From Pochonia chlamydosporia 170 (taxonomy: Eukaryota; Ascomycota; Sordariomycetes; Hypocreales; Clavicipitaceae), in contig NC_035793.1 in NCBI RefSeq assembly GCF_001653235.2, positions 1,798,001 through 1,862,000 on the forward strand: DNA of 64,000 nt, in the 5' to 3' direction. The notes under the pieces are model-generated. The model was not told where the DNA came from, ran no database searches, and saw only the letters and a program-made list of their open reading frames with translations. Below are positions 31,359 through 43,075 of the stretch, one piece after another. Every line of letters starts with the position of its first letter. The stretch's first letter is position 1. The translations under genes were made by a program, and so were the position numbers.

Positions 31359-34300
31359 TTAATTAAAGTATCTAGGCTCGTCAAAGACGTGATATCTATG
31401 ATCTCGGACACCCTGTCCTCTAAACATGGCAGGGAATCTCCACCCTTCAGGAACTTCAGACTCTTGCACGCGGCGGTTACGTTCCTCCGCAGACACAGAG
31501 TCGAGCTGCTGGGCTTCAGCAGCAGAGTTGGGGATAACAAATTTGGCCACTTGCAGCTCAGTATCAGTAATGGTGCTCCTGCTCACACGAGCGTAGCCAA
31601 CACGCTTGAGCCTCTTGAATAGGATGTACTCGCACCATCGATCCCAGTCGGTGGGATCAACGTCGTGCATGCCAGACTTTTGGCTCACATAAGTGTTGTA
31701 GTTGCCTTCGAGGGGCTTCGTGACGAGGTAGCTGAGAAGGAAGGCAGGTCGCGGTGTAGAGCCCATGAGTTGCGCAAGATACTCGGACTGCAGGCGTCGA
31801 TCCTCAGGGTCCTCTTCCTGTCCGGAGTGGAAGACAAACACGTCGACTAACTCGCCGTATACGTCGAGTGTGGCGTGGATAGCGGGTGCCAGTTCGCCTA
31901 CAGGGCTGGGGAGGAGATGGTGTTTGGACTCGACAATGGGGAACTTGGAAAGCAGAGCAGCGCCCCAGGTGTGCTTGTTGGGGCCAGGGCCGTAGTCGAC
32001 GTACATGCCCAGATCCTCGGCCAGGAATTGCGTAGTGTCACGGTTGCCCATGATGATGCGTTGGAGATCAGATTCGAGGAGGCCAACCACATCAAGCTCC
32101 AGTTCCTTGATGAGGTCTCGCATACGGTACTCGGAAGACCACATATCGTTGTCAAGTGAGAAATGAATGGTCCAGATACCAGCCGTGAGGACTCGGTCCT
32201 TGGCGTGATACGGTTTGTAGTCGTTGGTGGGGAACCGCATAAAGGCTGCGCACAAAAAGAGAACGTTGATGATGATGGTGGAAACTCCGAAATATTTCTT
32301 GTGCTGGGATGCAGAAGGCCGACGAGGCTGCTGTTTGCGTGGCTGACTGGCGTTGTAGTCGTAAACGCCAGCACCAATCAACCCCATCATCGAGTACATG
32401 ATCCAATCCGTGTGTTCACGAACAAGCGGACCGCCAGGAACGAATGCATACGCAACCACCCAGACGTGGAAGAGAACCAGGAATACGTAGATGAAGAACC
32501 CGAGGCCAAAAGTAACAGCAGGTTTCTTCTTGGAGGCGTTGCTAAGAAGGGGCACAGCAACTGCCATCAAGTACGCAGCGGTGACGAGACCACCATAGTA
32601 TCCAAACCAGTGGCTATAGAAGGTCAAAACCAGCGCACCGGCAGTGCCCACTGCGTACTGTGGCCAGCTACCAGCAAGGGACGGTTTGTAGATTCCGACA
32701 AAGAGGCCTGCAGACATGGCCGCAAGAGTGCACCAACCATGCGTGGAAAAGTAAGGTCCACGGATAGGGAAACCCTCCCATACCCAAAGGATCATGGTGC
32801 TGGTATCAGACAACAATGAGTGCATGCCAAAAAAGACACCACCGATACCACAAGCAGCCAATACGGTCGAGCCTCTCTGTATGCCTTCCGAGGATCCGCT
32901 GGTCAAGGGGGCCTTGCGGGTGAAACGCAACGCGGCCAAGAGTCCAAGCACAAGACCAGTTAAGTTCCATCCACCGTTGGCCTCGTGCATGATGGGCCAG
33001 ATAGGATTGTTGGTCTGCCAGGCGAACTTGGCAGTTGCGGAGAGAATAAGACCGACAAGCAACCCGAGGACCTTGGATTCGAATCTTGCTTCATGCAGGG
33101 ACTCGGCATGGAGTGTAGCAACCCAACCCAACGTCGACATGGCAACACCAAAGCCCACCGTAAACAAGCGGCGGGCGGGATCCAATACCAAATAAGCCGC
33201 AACGCCAGAAAGAGAAAGGAGATGGACGATTCGCTGGTTGCTGATGATGACGGATCGAAGAGGTCCAGCCAGGAGAAGAGGCGAGACCGACACTAAAACG
33301 AAAGCTTCATATCCAGATATACCCATGTGCCAAAGAGGGAAATCTATTCACACATTAGTTAGTATGGCCAAATCTGTGCCACTTGCCAAGAGATCAGCGC
33401 ACTTACACCAGACGACAAGGCCCAAGCTGGTCAACATGGACCAAAACACGAACTGACAGGAGAGTTAGACATTATCCAAGCGTACACAGCACAGACGTGA
33501 CTCACCCCATGGTAAACATCAGCAGCGGTATCCAGAGCCTCAGACCAGGTGAAGCGCAACGAGTAGAGTCCACCAGTGGCCTTTTCCTTTCTTTTTCTAC
33601 TGTTAGTGCCACGTACCATATACAACCCGACGGGGTACTTACTCCTTCTCCATAACGGCAGATGGCACGGACGAGCGGTTATCACTGCAAGAAGACTTAG
33701 AACATGCTCAATTTAACAAAGTGTATTGGATTCGGACTGAACAAGAAGCCAGGACTATCTTGGAAGCCATTGGACGTACCCCTTGCTCAAACCCTTGACA
33801 TCCCTGATGACGACTTCAAATGTGTTATAATCCAGGGCCGTAACGGCATCGAACCCAACATCAAAGAGGATCAACGCCCACTCAAAGAACGCGTAAATGG
33901 TGTACGCTAAAAGGCTAGGTCAGTATTCGACGCAAGTGTTAAATAATGATTTAAAACGAACCTCCAGCAACACGGTGCACCTTGTGCTGAATAAAGAAAT
34001 AAATAAGAGGCACGAGGGTACCGAAGAAAGCACTGGCAAGATACTTTCGGTACTTGATAGCCTGAGGATTCGGTGGGCTAAGAGCAATGCATCCCAAGGT
34101 CCACGGCAAAGTGGCAACAATATATGAAATCATGAGAATATCATGCCAGTCGTGATCGTCGGTCGACGTGATATAAGTCCATCCACCGCATGTAAGAGTT
34201 CGCAGGACGCCCATGGAGGCAATAAATCCAGGCAGTTTGGTACCAGGCTTCCGACTCAAAAGGTAGAAGAGTCCAACCAGCGCAAAACGAGGTCCTGTTT

Positions 34301-34709
34301 CCGCATTAGTGGCAGGTTCGGCAGAGATGCGGCAAATGGGGGTATCGTACCGGATGTAATAGCAATGAAGATCATGAAAAACGATCGCTCGGGGTATCGA
34401 TCGCCAATTGTTGCCGACACGGACGGGAACCATTCTTGGGGATATCCGTAGAACTCATTCTCGACGATCTTGTGGTAGTGAAGGGAGACTCCGACGATCA
34501 GTGCGCTCAGGAAAGCGGCTGCGGTAAACGGTTAGAGTCATTGCCACCAATTGTACATATGTAGACGGGAGACGGTCCCAAAACTGCTGTAAAGGGCTTC
34601 ATGGGCATAATGACTTACTGTATGCAACAATTGTGTGCGCCCAGCTCACCCACTGCCCCCCAAAGCTGAGGACGACGCCGCCGTCCTTGTCCTTGTACTT
34701 GGACGACAT
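31359..34709 (-). CDS. CWH43: CWH43-type GPI-anchor lipid remodelling protein, 958 aa
   Basis: Eight exons are read: 34619-34709, 34351-34518, 33962-34294, 33780-33906, 33643-33684, about 33506-33590, 33407-33452 and 31359-33343, giving 958 residues (yeast Cwh43 is of similar size). The N-terminal third is a FRAG1/DRAM-like multi-span domain ([40 protein letters not shown]). A second set of about ten spans follows. The soluble C-terminus is an endonuclease/exonuclease/phosphatase-like domain ([60 protein letters not shown]). The family acts in the ER to replace the lipid of GPI anchors with ceramide and affects cell-wall integrity. The donor at 33961 is GTTCGT, and the acceptor near 33590-33596 has in-frame alternatives differing by two residues. 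It is divergent from UTP6. Confidence 0.92.
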
Positions 34710-35347
34710 GGCGCCAACAAAAGAAACTGAAGGAGTGGAAGAAGAGAACGCAGTCAATTACAGCACCGTCCGGGACATCCGAGAATAATAAAAAGGTAGC
34801 TGGAAGGACAAGAAACGAAGGATAAACGAGGGACTTTGGGGAGAAGCAGTGGTGAGATCTGGATTTGTGGCCAGCAGAGAACCTCGGAAGCTCTGGTTTG
34901 GCGATGTGGGCACGCGTGTCCTGAAGGGGACTGCGACTGTGTTAAGTTTGCAGTCTGGAATTACAGCAGCGGACTAGCACCGCCGCCCCCTGCATTGACG
35001 CGAGCCAGGGGCAGCAGGGACACCGGTAGGGACGTGGAACATTTGATCCCAGACCCTGAGTGACAGGTATTGTGGCACGGCTGTGGCTGACCTGCGGCTG
35101 ATTCGTCCAGTGTCAGCCACCAAGTGCTTCTACAACGACAAGCAAGGCTGCCCAGACTGGTGGATAGGTCCAGAGGTGCCCCGCTAAAATTTTGGTTTGG
35201 TCAACAGCCTTGGACGAAAACTTCAAGATCAGATTCGCATACCCGTCTTGCTACATTTGCATTGTGTAAATCGGGAAGATCCTTTCCTCAACAAAAGCTG
35301 CTGAGCGAGGTGTATACAACTCAACACTAGCACGCCCAACTGCTATC
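34710..35347. promoter_or_regulatory. Divergent CWH43-UTP6 promoter region
   Basis: 638 bp lie between the two start codons. It contains an ACGCGT at 34912-34917 and C-rich patches. No gene was seen. Confidence 0.5.
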
Positions 35348-36601
35348 ATGGCAGGTGTTGCAGAAAAGGCGAGATTCTACCTCGAACGCTCCGTCCCTCA
35401 ACTACGAGAGTGGGAGGAGAAGGAATTGTTCTCCAAGGTATGCCCGCCAGCCGTGCAGCTGCTCTGCCAATCTTGAAATATTCTAACTTCTGGGTCCTAG
35501 GAGGAAATCCGCACCATTGTAAAAAAGCGCAACGACCACGAACACCGAGTCCTGTCGCCAGGAAACACCCCATCCGACTGGTCAACCTACGCAAAATGGG
35601 AGCAATCCCTCGAAAAACTGCGAAGCAAACGATGTCGCCGCCTTAAAATCCACCACCTCAACTCAGCACATTCTGGCCAGGGTCGCGTTCTGTCAATCTA
35701 CGAGCGGTCCGTCAATAGACACCCCGGAAGCACCGACCTCTGGAAAGAGTACCTGTCCTACACGGCCAGTGTCAAGGCCGCCAAGCGATGGCGCAAGACC
35801 ATGACAAACGCACTGCGCATGATGCCCACCGATGCTGACCTCTGGATCATCGCGGGCAGGCGGTCGGCGAAGAATGGCGACATGGCTGCTGCTAGAGGCT
35901 TCTTCATGCGCGGCTGTCGATTCTGCACTAAGGACTGCAAGCTGTGGCTGGAATATGCCAGGAGCGAGATGGAATGGCTCGTCAAGGTGGATCAGCGCAA
36001 GAGTGATAAGAAGACCACGGATGTCTTGCGACCTGATCGCGTTGAGGACGATGATGAGCTTCGCATCGTGGATAGTGATGATGAGGATGAAGATGATGAC
36101 GGCAACATGTTGCCTGAGCCGTCGAGGGCACAAGCCAAGGTCATTGATAAGCAGGCTGCGGAACAACTCAAATCTAACCCGGCCATGGATGGTGCTATCC
36201 CCATTGCCATCTACGACATTTCGCGGAAACAAGCCTTCTTTACGCCTGAGGTGGCAGAATCCTTCTTCTTCATGTTCTCTTCGTTCAAGACTCTTTCGGT
36301 TCAGCCGAGGATTTCACAACACGTCCTGGATTCCCTGGACAGGGAGTTTACAAATCATCCCTCTACTTGCTTCTGTTACATCAGACAGCCCGTCGTTGGC
36401 GTACAGGCTAACACTGCGGATTTTGCGCGTGGATTGCGTGATGTGTTGGCACGTTTGGGCGACAAGTTGGAAGTGTCGACGGACAAGGCGGAATTAAGTC
36501 GGAAGACGGCTGTCTGGATAGATGGGTATCTGGCACTCGGTGGGCTGGATGATGGCATTCGCCAGGTTTTGGAGCATACTAAGGGGAAGTTGGTTCTGTA
36601 A
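35348..36601 (+). CDS. UTP6: U3 small nucleolar RNA-associated protein 6 (UTP6), 396 aa
   Basis: Exons 35348-35437 and 35501-36601 flank a 63-nt intron (GTATGC donor, TCTAACT branch, CCTAG acceptor), giving 396 residues. UTP6 belongs to the UTP-B part of the small-subunit processome, which processes 18S rRNA in the nucleolus. The N-terminus has the family motifs (AEKARFYLERSVPQLREWEE, EEIRTIVKKRNDHEHRVLSP). HAT-type helical repeats follow, such as RVLSIYERSVNRHPGSTDLW, TMTNALRMMPTDADLWIIAG and AARGFFMRGCRFC. An acidic, probably disordered stretch (DSDDEDEDDDG) near residue 240 precedes a C-terminal helical part. It is somewhat shorter than the yeast protein (440). The short first exon explains why the N-terminus is easily missed. 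Confidence 0.9.
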
Positions 36602-36756
36602 TGATAGCTGCGTGGTATATAGAGCGTTGGATTCTTCAGTGTTATTGGGACAACTCTGTATCAGACCTTGATGGAGCTGGGACAGGCCACCAAGCCTGCC
36701 CAGATAAATATTCCTGGTGCCCATATGATAGTCCCCCTCTTCTCTATCGCCCCCTT

Positions 36757-36798
36757 CTCGCTCGCTCTCTCTCTCTCCCCCTCAATAAAAAAAAAAAA
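36757..36798 (+). repeat. (CT)n run followed by poly(A)
   Basis: A stretch of CTCTCTCTCTCT-type sequence runs straight into CCCCCTCAATAAAAAAAAAA. It is simple-sequence DNA about 155 bp past the UTP6 stop. Confidence 0.7.
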
Positions 36799-38418
36799 GA
36801 AGCAGGAAAACGAAGAGTGAAATTCACGCAACAGGCATTGGACCTCAATTTATCATTCTGCAGCAATGGCACGTTGGTATTTAGTCCCATCACGAGTGTG
36901 CTCAGAGTGCAGGGTAAGAGCCACCCACACCCTCAGATGACAACCCAAGATTCCGGGTCGTTGGGTCCCCTTCGCAGTAGACATGGATCCCAGTTTGGAT
37001 GCCCATCTCGACAGGGTGCCTGGGTGCAGAGTAAAAAATCATTGCACAAGACCCCCACACATCCAACTTGCGGGGGCCACGGCCAATGTTTAACTCAGCA
37101 AAGGATATAGGTATTTGATGCAGCAGGGACCAGATCAGTTGAAAGATTTAGCATGGAGTGAAGGTGAGGAGCTTGACATTTCGAATGAACGACTCGAACA
37201 AGCGGGAAGAACCGTTTCTTGTGACTACTGGTGACTGGGACCAAGTGTAGGAGAACCTTGCACTATTATTTTGCCGTGCGGCTATCAGAAAAGGACCTGT
37301 TGACAGCCCTGTCGATAACACTGCAGGGATGTGGACAGCCAGGCAGAGTCATGTTGACGGCCAAGTCCCCATTGACAGGCGACAATAATTTCGGAAGCAA
37401 AAAGTGTGGTTGTGAAATGCCCTTGTAAGAGTAGCAAATTTCCGTGGTTTTGCTCGCAGTATCGCGTGCAACGTTCACGGCATTCTACTCCATACTCTAC
37501 CTGGGTAGCTACGAAGGCTGCCGGCAAGGGCCATGGGAACAACCAAATGTCAAAATGCGTGCCTTGCGTGCTCGACTTCGGATTCAATGTTTTCCTTGGG
37601 AGTGGGAGCTGTCTGTGGTACAAGGTGGCTCACAGTCCGAGACATACCGATCAACAACACGCCCGTTGCTGGCATGACGCAGGTTTCAACACGCTCGCCG
37701 CCTTTGTGACCGCCAGCAAATCGTTGCCAACCGAGATGGGGGTTTCATCCCAGCGCTCAGACGAATATCCAACAGAACTGCCTGGCGTGCGAGATTGATT
37801 ACTTGTGCTTCGCGTGCCGTCCGTGACCACGGGGAAGAACGGCTTTGTGTCACAGCTGAACTAATTAACCCCAATGATGGACATTGGGAGGATTTCTTCC
37901 TTTGCCACCAACGAATCTCCGATGTGGGGAGGGGGCCTCAGACTTCGTGATCAAGGTTAGCAAAACCAACCGACCAAATGGCCCAGAAATTAGGAAGGAG
38001 CGGACCAGGGAAATGCAAGAGAATTGGGTCGGAGAAAACCACACGGTGAACCTCTACTGTGAATGAGACTGGGACAAATATTCGATGGATATGTTGGTGG
38101 CAATTGCCGCCTGCTCGTTGTTCCAAATGAGCATGATGGGGTGGTGATGGGAATGCGGTTGAGGCAAACATCGCGTTTCTCAAGTCAAGTTTTCTCGGGT
38201 CGTCAGTAAAACCCCCGCCCAACATCATTGTGAAGGAGTCTGGTCCAGGCCCTTGGCCCGTTCAACCATGTTTGCGCCATGCGGTAATGCGAGTTGGAGT
38301 CCCAAAATAATAAACAATCCAAAAAAAGGACACATATTTGACACTTTGGCTTTTCTTACCAACGACCCATGCAGTTGGCAGCATTCGTGGTGAGATTGAT
38401 GAATACTCAAGGTTCAAA

Positions 38419-38468
38419 GTACCAGACCAGACCAGACCAGACCAATTCGAACCAGACTTGACCAGACA
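38419..38468 (+). repeat. CCAGA tandem repeat, copy 1
   Basis: The unit ACCAG is repeated perfectly four to five times, then degenerates (AATTCGAACCAGACTTGACC). It is the first of three clusters of the same motif within 1.4 kb. Confidence 0.8.
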
Positions 38469-38796
38469 AAGCTGGGGCCGCCCAACCTAATGCAAGCCCG
38501 TGCCTACAATGCAAGCATCCGCATGGAAGACCACTCTGCAAAGACAAGAGTCACTCTCTAGTTGGTCCTCCCGCTGGCACGAGCAGCAGACGTTGAAGCC
38601 GACTTGAATGAAAATAGAAACGCGAAAAGGGAAGAGACGAAGCAACACTCCGAGGCGGTGATTTTGCATGACCAGACAGCAGAGAGCATTGACGACGGGA
38701 TGGGTAGGAAGAGATTGGCCTCAAGATTGAACCAGACCCGATGTTCGAGGGCCACAATATAATCTAATGAGCCACCATCCCGGAAGCCCGATTCAA

Positions 38797-38819
38797 AGGA
38801 CCAGACCAGACCAGACACC
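38797..38819 (+). repeat. CCAGA tandem repeat, copy 2
   Basis: Three consecutive ACCAG units occur (GGACCAGACCAGACCAGACA), about 330 bp after the first cluster. Confidence 0.75.
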
Positions 38820-39755
38820 CCCAAACGAACACTCGACCAACGGTCTGTCTGCCCACAAAGCGTCTGGTCAATGAATCCGCGACGCTTGCGGGTGGCGGCC
38901 GCCTTGCTGCCAAGCTCCCCGACGGAAGACAAAGGGGAATAAAACATCAAATAGTTAAACTGAAATGGACATAGAGTTAAACGCCGTCGATTATGGTTCG
39001 AAGAAGAAGGAGGGAACGAGGAAAAAAAAAAGAGCGATCAAAATTCGTGTGGCCAGCTGCTGGGTCATCCGTTGCCTGAATTGACTGGTGTCTGTCTGGT
39101 GAGTGAATGATTGAAGGGCCACGCCTGGCAGGAGGTCACTCACTCACATAACTAAACCCTTCCCCCCTTCCCCGTTTCTTCCAGCCGCCACTTTCCTTTC
39201 CCATTTAAATTTCTCCTTCTTCTTCTCCGTGTTTTTTTGCTGTTCTTTCCTTGCGCGCTTGTTTTCTACATCGTCGGGCTGCTCTTGGCCGTGGTGTTGT
39301 TGAACCAATTCTGCTCCTGGACTTATACGCCACTGGATGACCTCACTGAAGCAGTACCTGAGCTGGCAACGATGAAAACGATGACCCAGTCGGCTCGGGG
39401 CGCTTGGTCGGCCACAACCACAGCGAAAATCAAGAAATGGGGGTGAAAACGCAGTCAAAATCCCCAGCAAAATCCTCGACAACGCAAATCGAATTTGGCT
39501 CATGGTTGACGCTCACTGCGAGGATTTTCGAGCATTGGGCCATGTCATGGACGAAACGGAATGACAGACAGCTCGGCTTTGGGCCACGAGGGTCTGGGTG
39601 CGGTGCAGAGCCTGGGTGTGACAGGGGTGGCCCCAAGAATCAACCGGTGCCAGGCTCCATGTCGAGACCAGCGTGGTTGGTGTCAGCTTCATATCGAGGC
39701 TGCTCCATCTCCATCTGGCACCAGACGCTCTTTGAGACCCTGGCAGCACAAAACC

Positions 39756-39829
39756 GACCAGACACGACCAGACAAAACCAGACAAAACCAGGACCAGACC
39801 AGACAAGACAAGACGGGACCAGACCAGGA
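39756..39829 (+). repeat. CCAGA/CCAGACAAAA degenerate repeat, copy 3
   Basis: A longer degenerate array mixes GACCAGACA, AAACCAGAC and ACAAGACAAGAC units. It shares the ACCAGAC core with the two upstream clusters. Confidence 0.75.
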
Positions 39830-42747
39830 CTGTGCTGTGCTGGAGGAGCGGCATCATCAACAACGGCGTCTGATCCATCATGTCACCACCAACACCAGCC
39901 GCTGAACCCCAGGTCTGTTGGACCAATTGGGCACGCCACCGAACAGCAAAGGAACATCAATCCTCGCCTCCCACCATCAACATTGAATGGATCCTGCTTT
40001 TGATGTTCCCACATGGAGCTTGTCAGCTTTCCGAGCCGCTGCAATGGACAAAGCGAAACGCCATCGGCCGCCCTGCCCGCCATTTGCTTTGGCCAGAGGC
40101 CACGACGCCCAAGACCTGCTCGCTCAATCACACCCAGTTGGAATTGCATTCACCGTCAATTGGGCATCCAGTCACACTGTCACAGCGATCTGCTGCAAGG
40201 AAGCTAGCGTTGGATGGTGTCTGGTGTCCAGCTTGGCCCGGCCCCAGTGCCTTGCGCCTTTGGTGGGGCCGCGGGCGGGCGCCATTCTGTAACCATGCAG
40301 CTAGCCACGCTTCAGGCAAAGAAACCCACGAGATGGGTGGATGACGATGGGCACTCGTCTCTGGTGTTGGGGATTGGACTGGTACCATCAATTCCTCTAA
40401 ACACGGATCCCACAGTCATTATTTCTCATGTCGTCGAGAATACCCGGAAGGAGACAGACTTAGTTCCAGGTTGGTTCCGTGCTCAAGTCCAGCGGACACA
40501 GGCTATCGGCGGTGTTCCTAAAGTTTACTGCGCATCAACTCTACTCCAGATGGTTGTCTCAAACGGATGGAATTCTAATTGGAGAACGAATGATAAATCA
40601 ACCTTGGCATCCGGAGGTTTTTTCCAATTTCTTGTTCACGGCTGTGCCGTTGCCAACACCATGACAGGAATTGCAGGGCTGTCTACAACCTGGCTACGGC
40701 GAAACGCCTCACGCCAAATCGACGAGTGTTGAGCCAGAGATTGTGCTGTCCATAACAGACCGAGATGCCGGGTATCTACTCAACTGCAGGTGTTTGGTGT
40801 CGCCTTTGCAATTCAATCCTATTGATTCAGGAACCGGCGGAGCTTCAAAAAACCATCCCAAGAATTCGATTCGCGGCTTCCATATCGATTTAGCGCCGAC
40901 ACAGCCACGAATAACCCGTGTGAACCACGAAATAACATGTCGACTGTTACCCCGTGGCTCAAGTCAACACGACGTTTCTTTTGTGGTCAGTTCCGTCATC
41001 ACCATCGTTATCGGTGATTGCGACTGTCCTTGCACCTTCCAACTTCATACGGATGTGCTCTGGTCCCATCTTTTGGGACTTCCCACGGTGTTACGACATA
41101 CGTACCTGGGCACAAGTTCGAAGAACTAAGAGGAAATATGATTTTGGCAGCATGATGATGCCGTCTGACCGTCGGCTTTGTCGTGGAAATATGTCTCCGT
41201 CGACCTTGGGATATTGTCGCCATATTCATCTTTGGTGCGCACAGGATATGAAGACTGTGCTAAGTTGCTGATAGTGCACTTGCTTAATTTGGTGAATATC
41301 GCGGGGGATTTTGTCACAACACTAACAGTCATCTGTGTCCCACTAACATTTCAATATCTCTTGATCGTCATTGGCTGTCACTCCTTTCGGAATTGACCGC
41401 CACGCAGCATCAACACAACGCTAAGCCAAAAAGGGGCTAGTTGACTGGTCAGACTGAAATTTCTTATGGATGCTGAAACCGAAACCAGCCGCAAGGCCAA
41501 GTCATTGAGTGTTGGAAAAGGCTGATGCGCGTACGACTCATCCGGACTCCCTTGGTCGTGGCTCTTCTGCGAGTTTTGATGCCTGGTGTATGCTGGACTC
41601 TGGCAAGACTGGCTCTAGCTCTAGGCTTTGCCCACTCACACCAGACCTGATACTTCACCCTCGTTGCTACTGCCGCGCACACGCTGCACTCACCGCACCC
41701 CCTGCCCTCATCTGGCGACGGGACGGACAGGAAGGACAGCTCGTTGTTGAATCACCTTATTCGGTCTCGTGACCCGCTGTGTCTCCGTTCAAACGGGCTC
41801 TTGGACCCGTGTCGGCTTGCTGCGCGGGCGTGAAGTGGCCTGGATGGTCTGGAGGAACGGGCCCGTAACGAAAATTTCTCCCTCCGTTGCTTGCTGGGAC
41901 AGGAAAACGGTCACCGCCAGCTCACGCCGCGCGACGCTACAGCAATCACTCACTCGCTCCCTCTCACTCCACCGGCTTGCTACCCGGCTACTTTTATTAC
42001 TTTTTATTTCGAGAACAGCGCTGCCGAGTTCGAATCGTGGCCTGGCAGCTGCACGCCGCCGCGCTTCTCGTACGTCTTGCCGACCGTGGTGGCCGATTGA
42101 TTGCTGGCCCCATTGCCGCGTCCTCTTTTTGGTTGGCGCAGGTGACACGCTTAGGCGTTCAAGGTACGCATCTTTTAGCCCTTGATACACCTATCGCCCA
42201 GGTACCAGGTACTTTCCGAGACTCAAGCCAGTGCGGGAGGTTGGACTGCTGCCAGTGGTGGTGCGGCTTTGCCTCCCCCTTAGCCAGCTCGCGGTACCGT
42301 GTCCCATCCGACTCAAGTTTCCTCCTTCTTGTCCCATCCTATCCCTGTCTCCACTTCTGAGTTGCTCAAGTGAGTCCTGCACTCCCTTCTTGCCCGCCTC
42401 GCCGCAATACGGCGTCCGTCGTTGGCGGTCCAGTTTGAAGCTTTCCCTTGACTCTCTGGCTGGTGTCAGTCTCGCCAGACTCCGCTTCAGCAGTCGTTCT
42501 CTCTCCTCATCCCCGAAACCATCCAATCAGCGCGCAAGTGCCATCACCCGCTGCCCGCCTTCTCAGCCAAGCAGACCAAGTCATTGAGATTGCGAGAACG
42601 AAGACAGAGAGGTCCGTCCGTCGCTGGCACCCGCATTTTACTGGCACTCAGCCAAGCCAGACTGGTGCTCTCTGCCCACTCGGTCGCTCTCAAGAGAAGT
42701 GAGCAGCTGCCACCAGCATCGAACCAGACACTGCGCTCCTCAGTCCC

Positions 42748-42782
42748 AGCCAAGTCTCAGTCCCAGTCCCAGTCCCAGTCCC
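42748..42782 (+). repeat. (CCCAGT)n hexamer repeat in SWI1 leader
   Basis: About five tandem copies of TCCCAG lie roughly 300 bp upstream of the SWI1 start, within a C/T-rich leader-like region. Confidence 0.8.
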
Positions 42783-43075
42783 ATAACCACTCCTCGTCTG
42801 TCTCCCTCTGGTCTCAACTGGCTTTTTTGGCTCTGGCCTTGCAAACCTGCCCCCGTCCTGCTTTGCCTGCTCATTTCCCACCCGACACCACACACGCACC
42901 GCACACCACACACAATCCTCCACCAACCCGCGACGCGACTCGACCTATCCATCACCACACGCCGTGGTCGTGACACGGCCCCATCGTCATCCGTCCCTGC
43001 GCCCTTCAATGGGTTTCTGGCCTTGTGCCTGCTGATCGCTAACGTCGTTGCGCATAGCCTGTCGGGGCCGTCGCC

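Larger units (their letters stand above)
36602..43075. other. 6.5-kb region without a recognisable gene
   Basis: This lies between UTP6 and SWI1, both on the plus strand. Base composition is mixed, not the AT-rich pattern left by repeat-induced mutation. Open frames (up to about 200 codons) show no family resemblance, no splice-consistent continuation and much low complexity. I see no terminal repeats, transposase or reverse-transcriptase motif, tRNA or 5S gene. It holds CCAGA-type repeats (entered separately), a CT run near 36760 and, from about 42200, a pyrimidine-rich stretch that is probably SWI1 5' leader. The likeliest reading is a very long promoter plus leader or non-coding transcript for SWI1; this is inference. 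Confidence 0.5.

Noticed and set aside
27520..36601. Secondary-metabolite cluster around the P450
   Set aside because: Neighbours are NUP42, CWH43 and UTP6; no synthase, cyclase or dedicated transporter.
38419..39829. CRISPR-like array
   Set aside because: Five-base tandem units without unique spacers in eukaryotic nuclear DNA.
39404..40003. 199-codon plus-strand frame in the 6.5-kb gap
   Set aside because: Contains translated CCAGA repeats (RPDTTRQNQTKPG type), no conserved motif and no supporting splice extension.
40214..41129. Overlapping plus-strand frames of 172 and 152 codons
   Set aside because: No hydrophobic core or family feature; length is within chance for GC-balanced DNA.
36602..43075. 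Transposon or RIP-degraded repeat
   Set aside because: No terminal repeats, no polymerase or transposase remnants, and composition is not AT-skewed.
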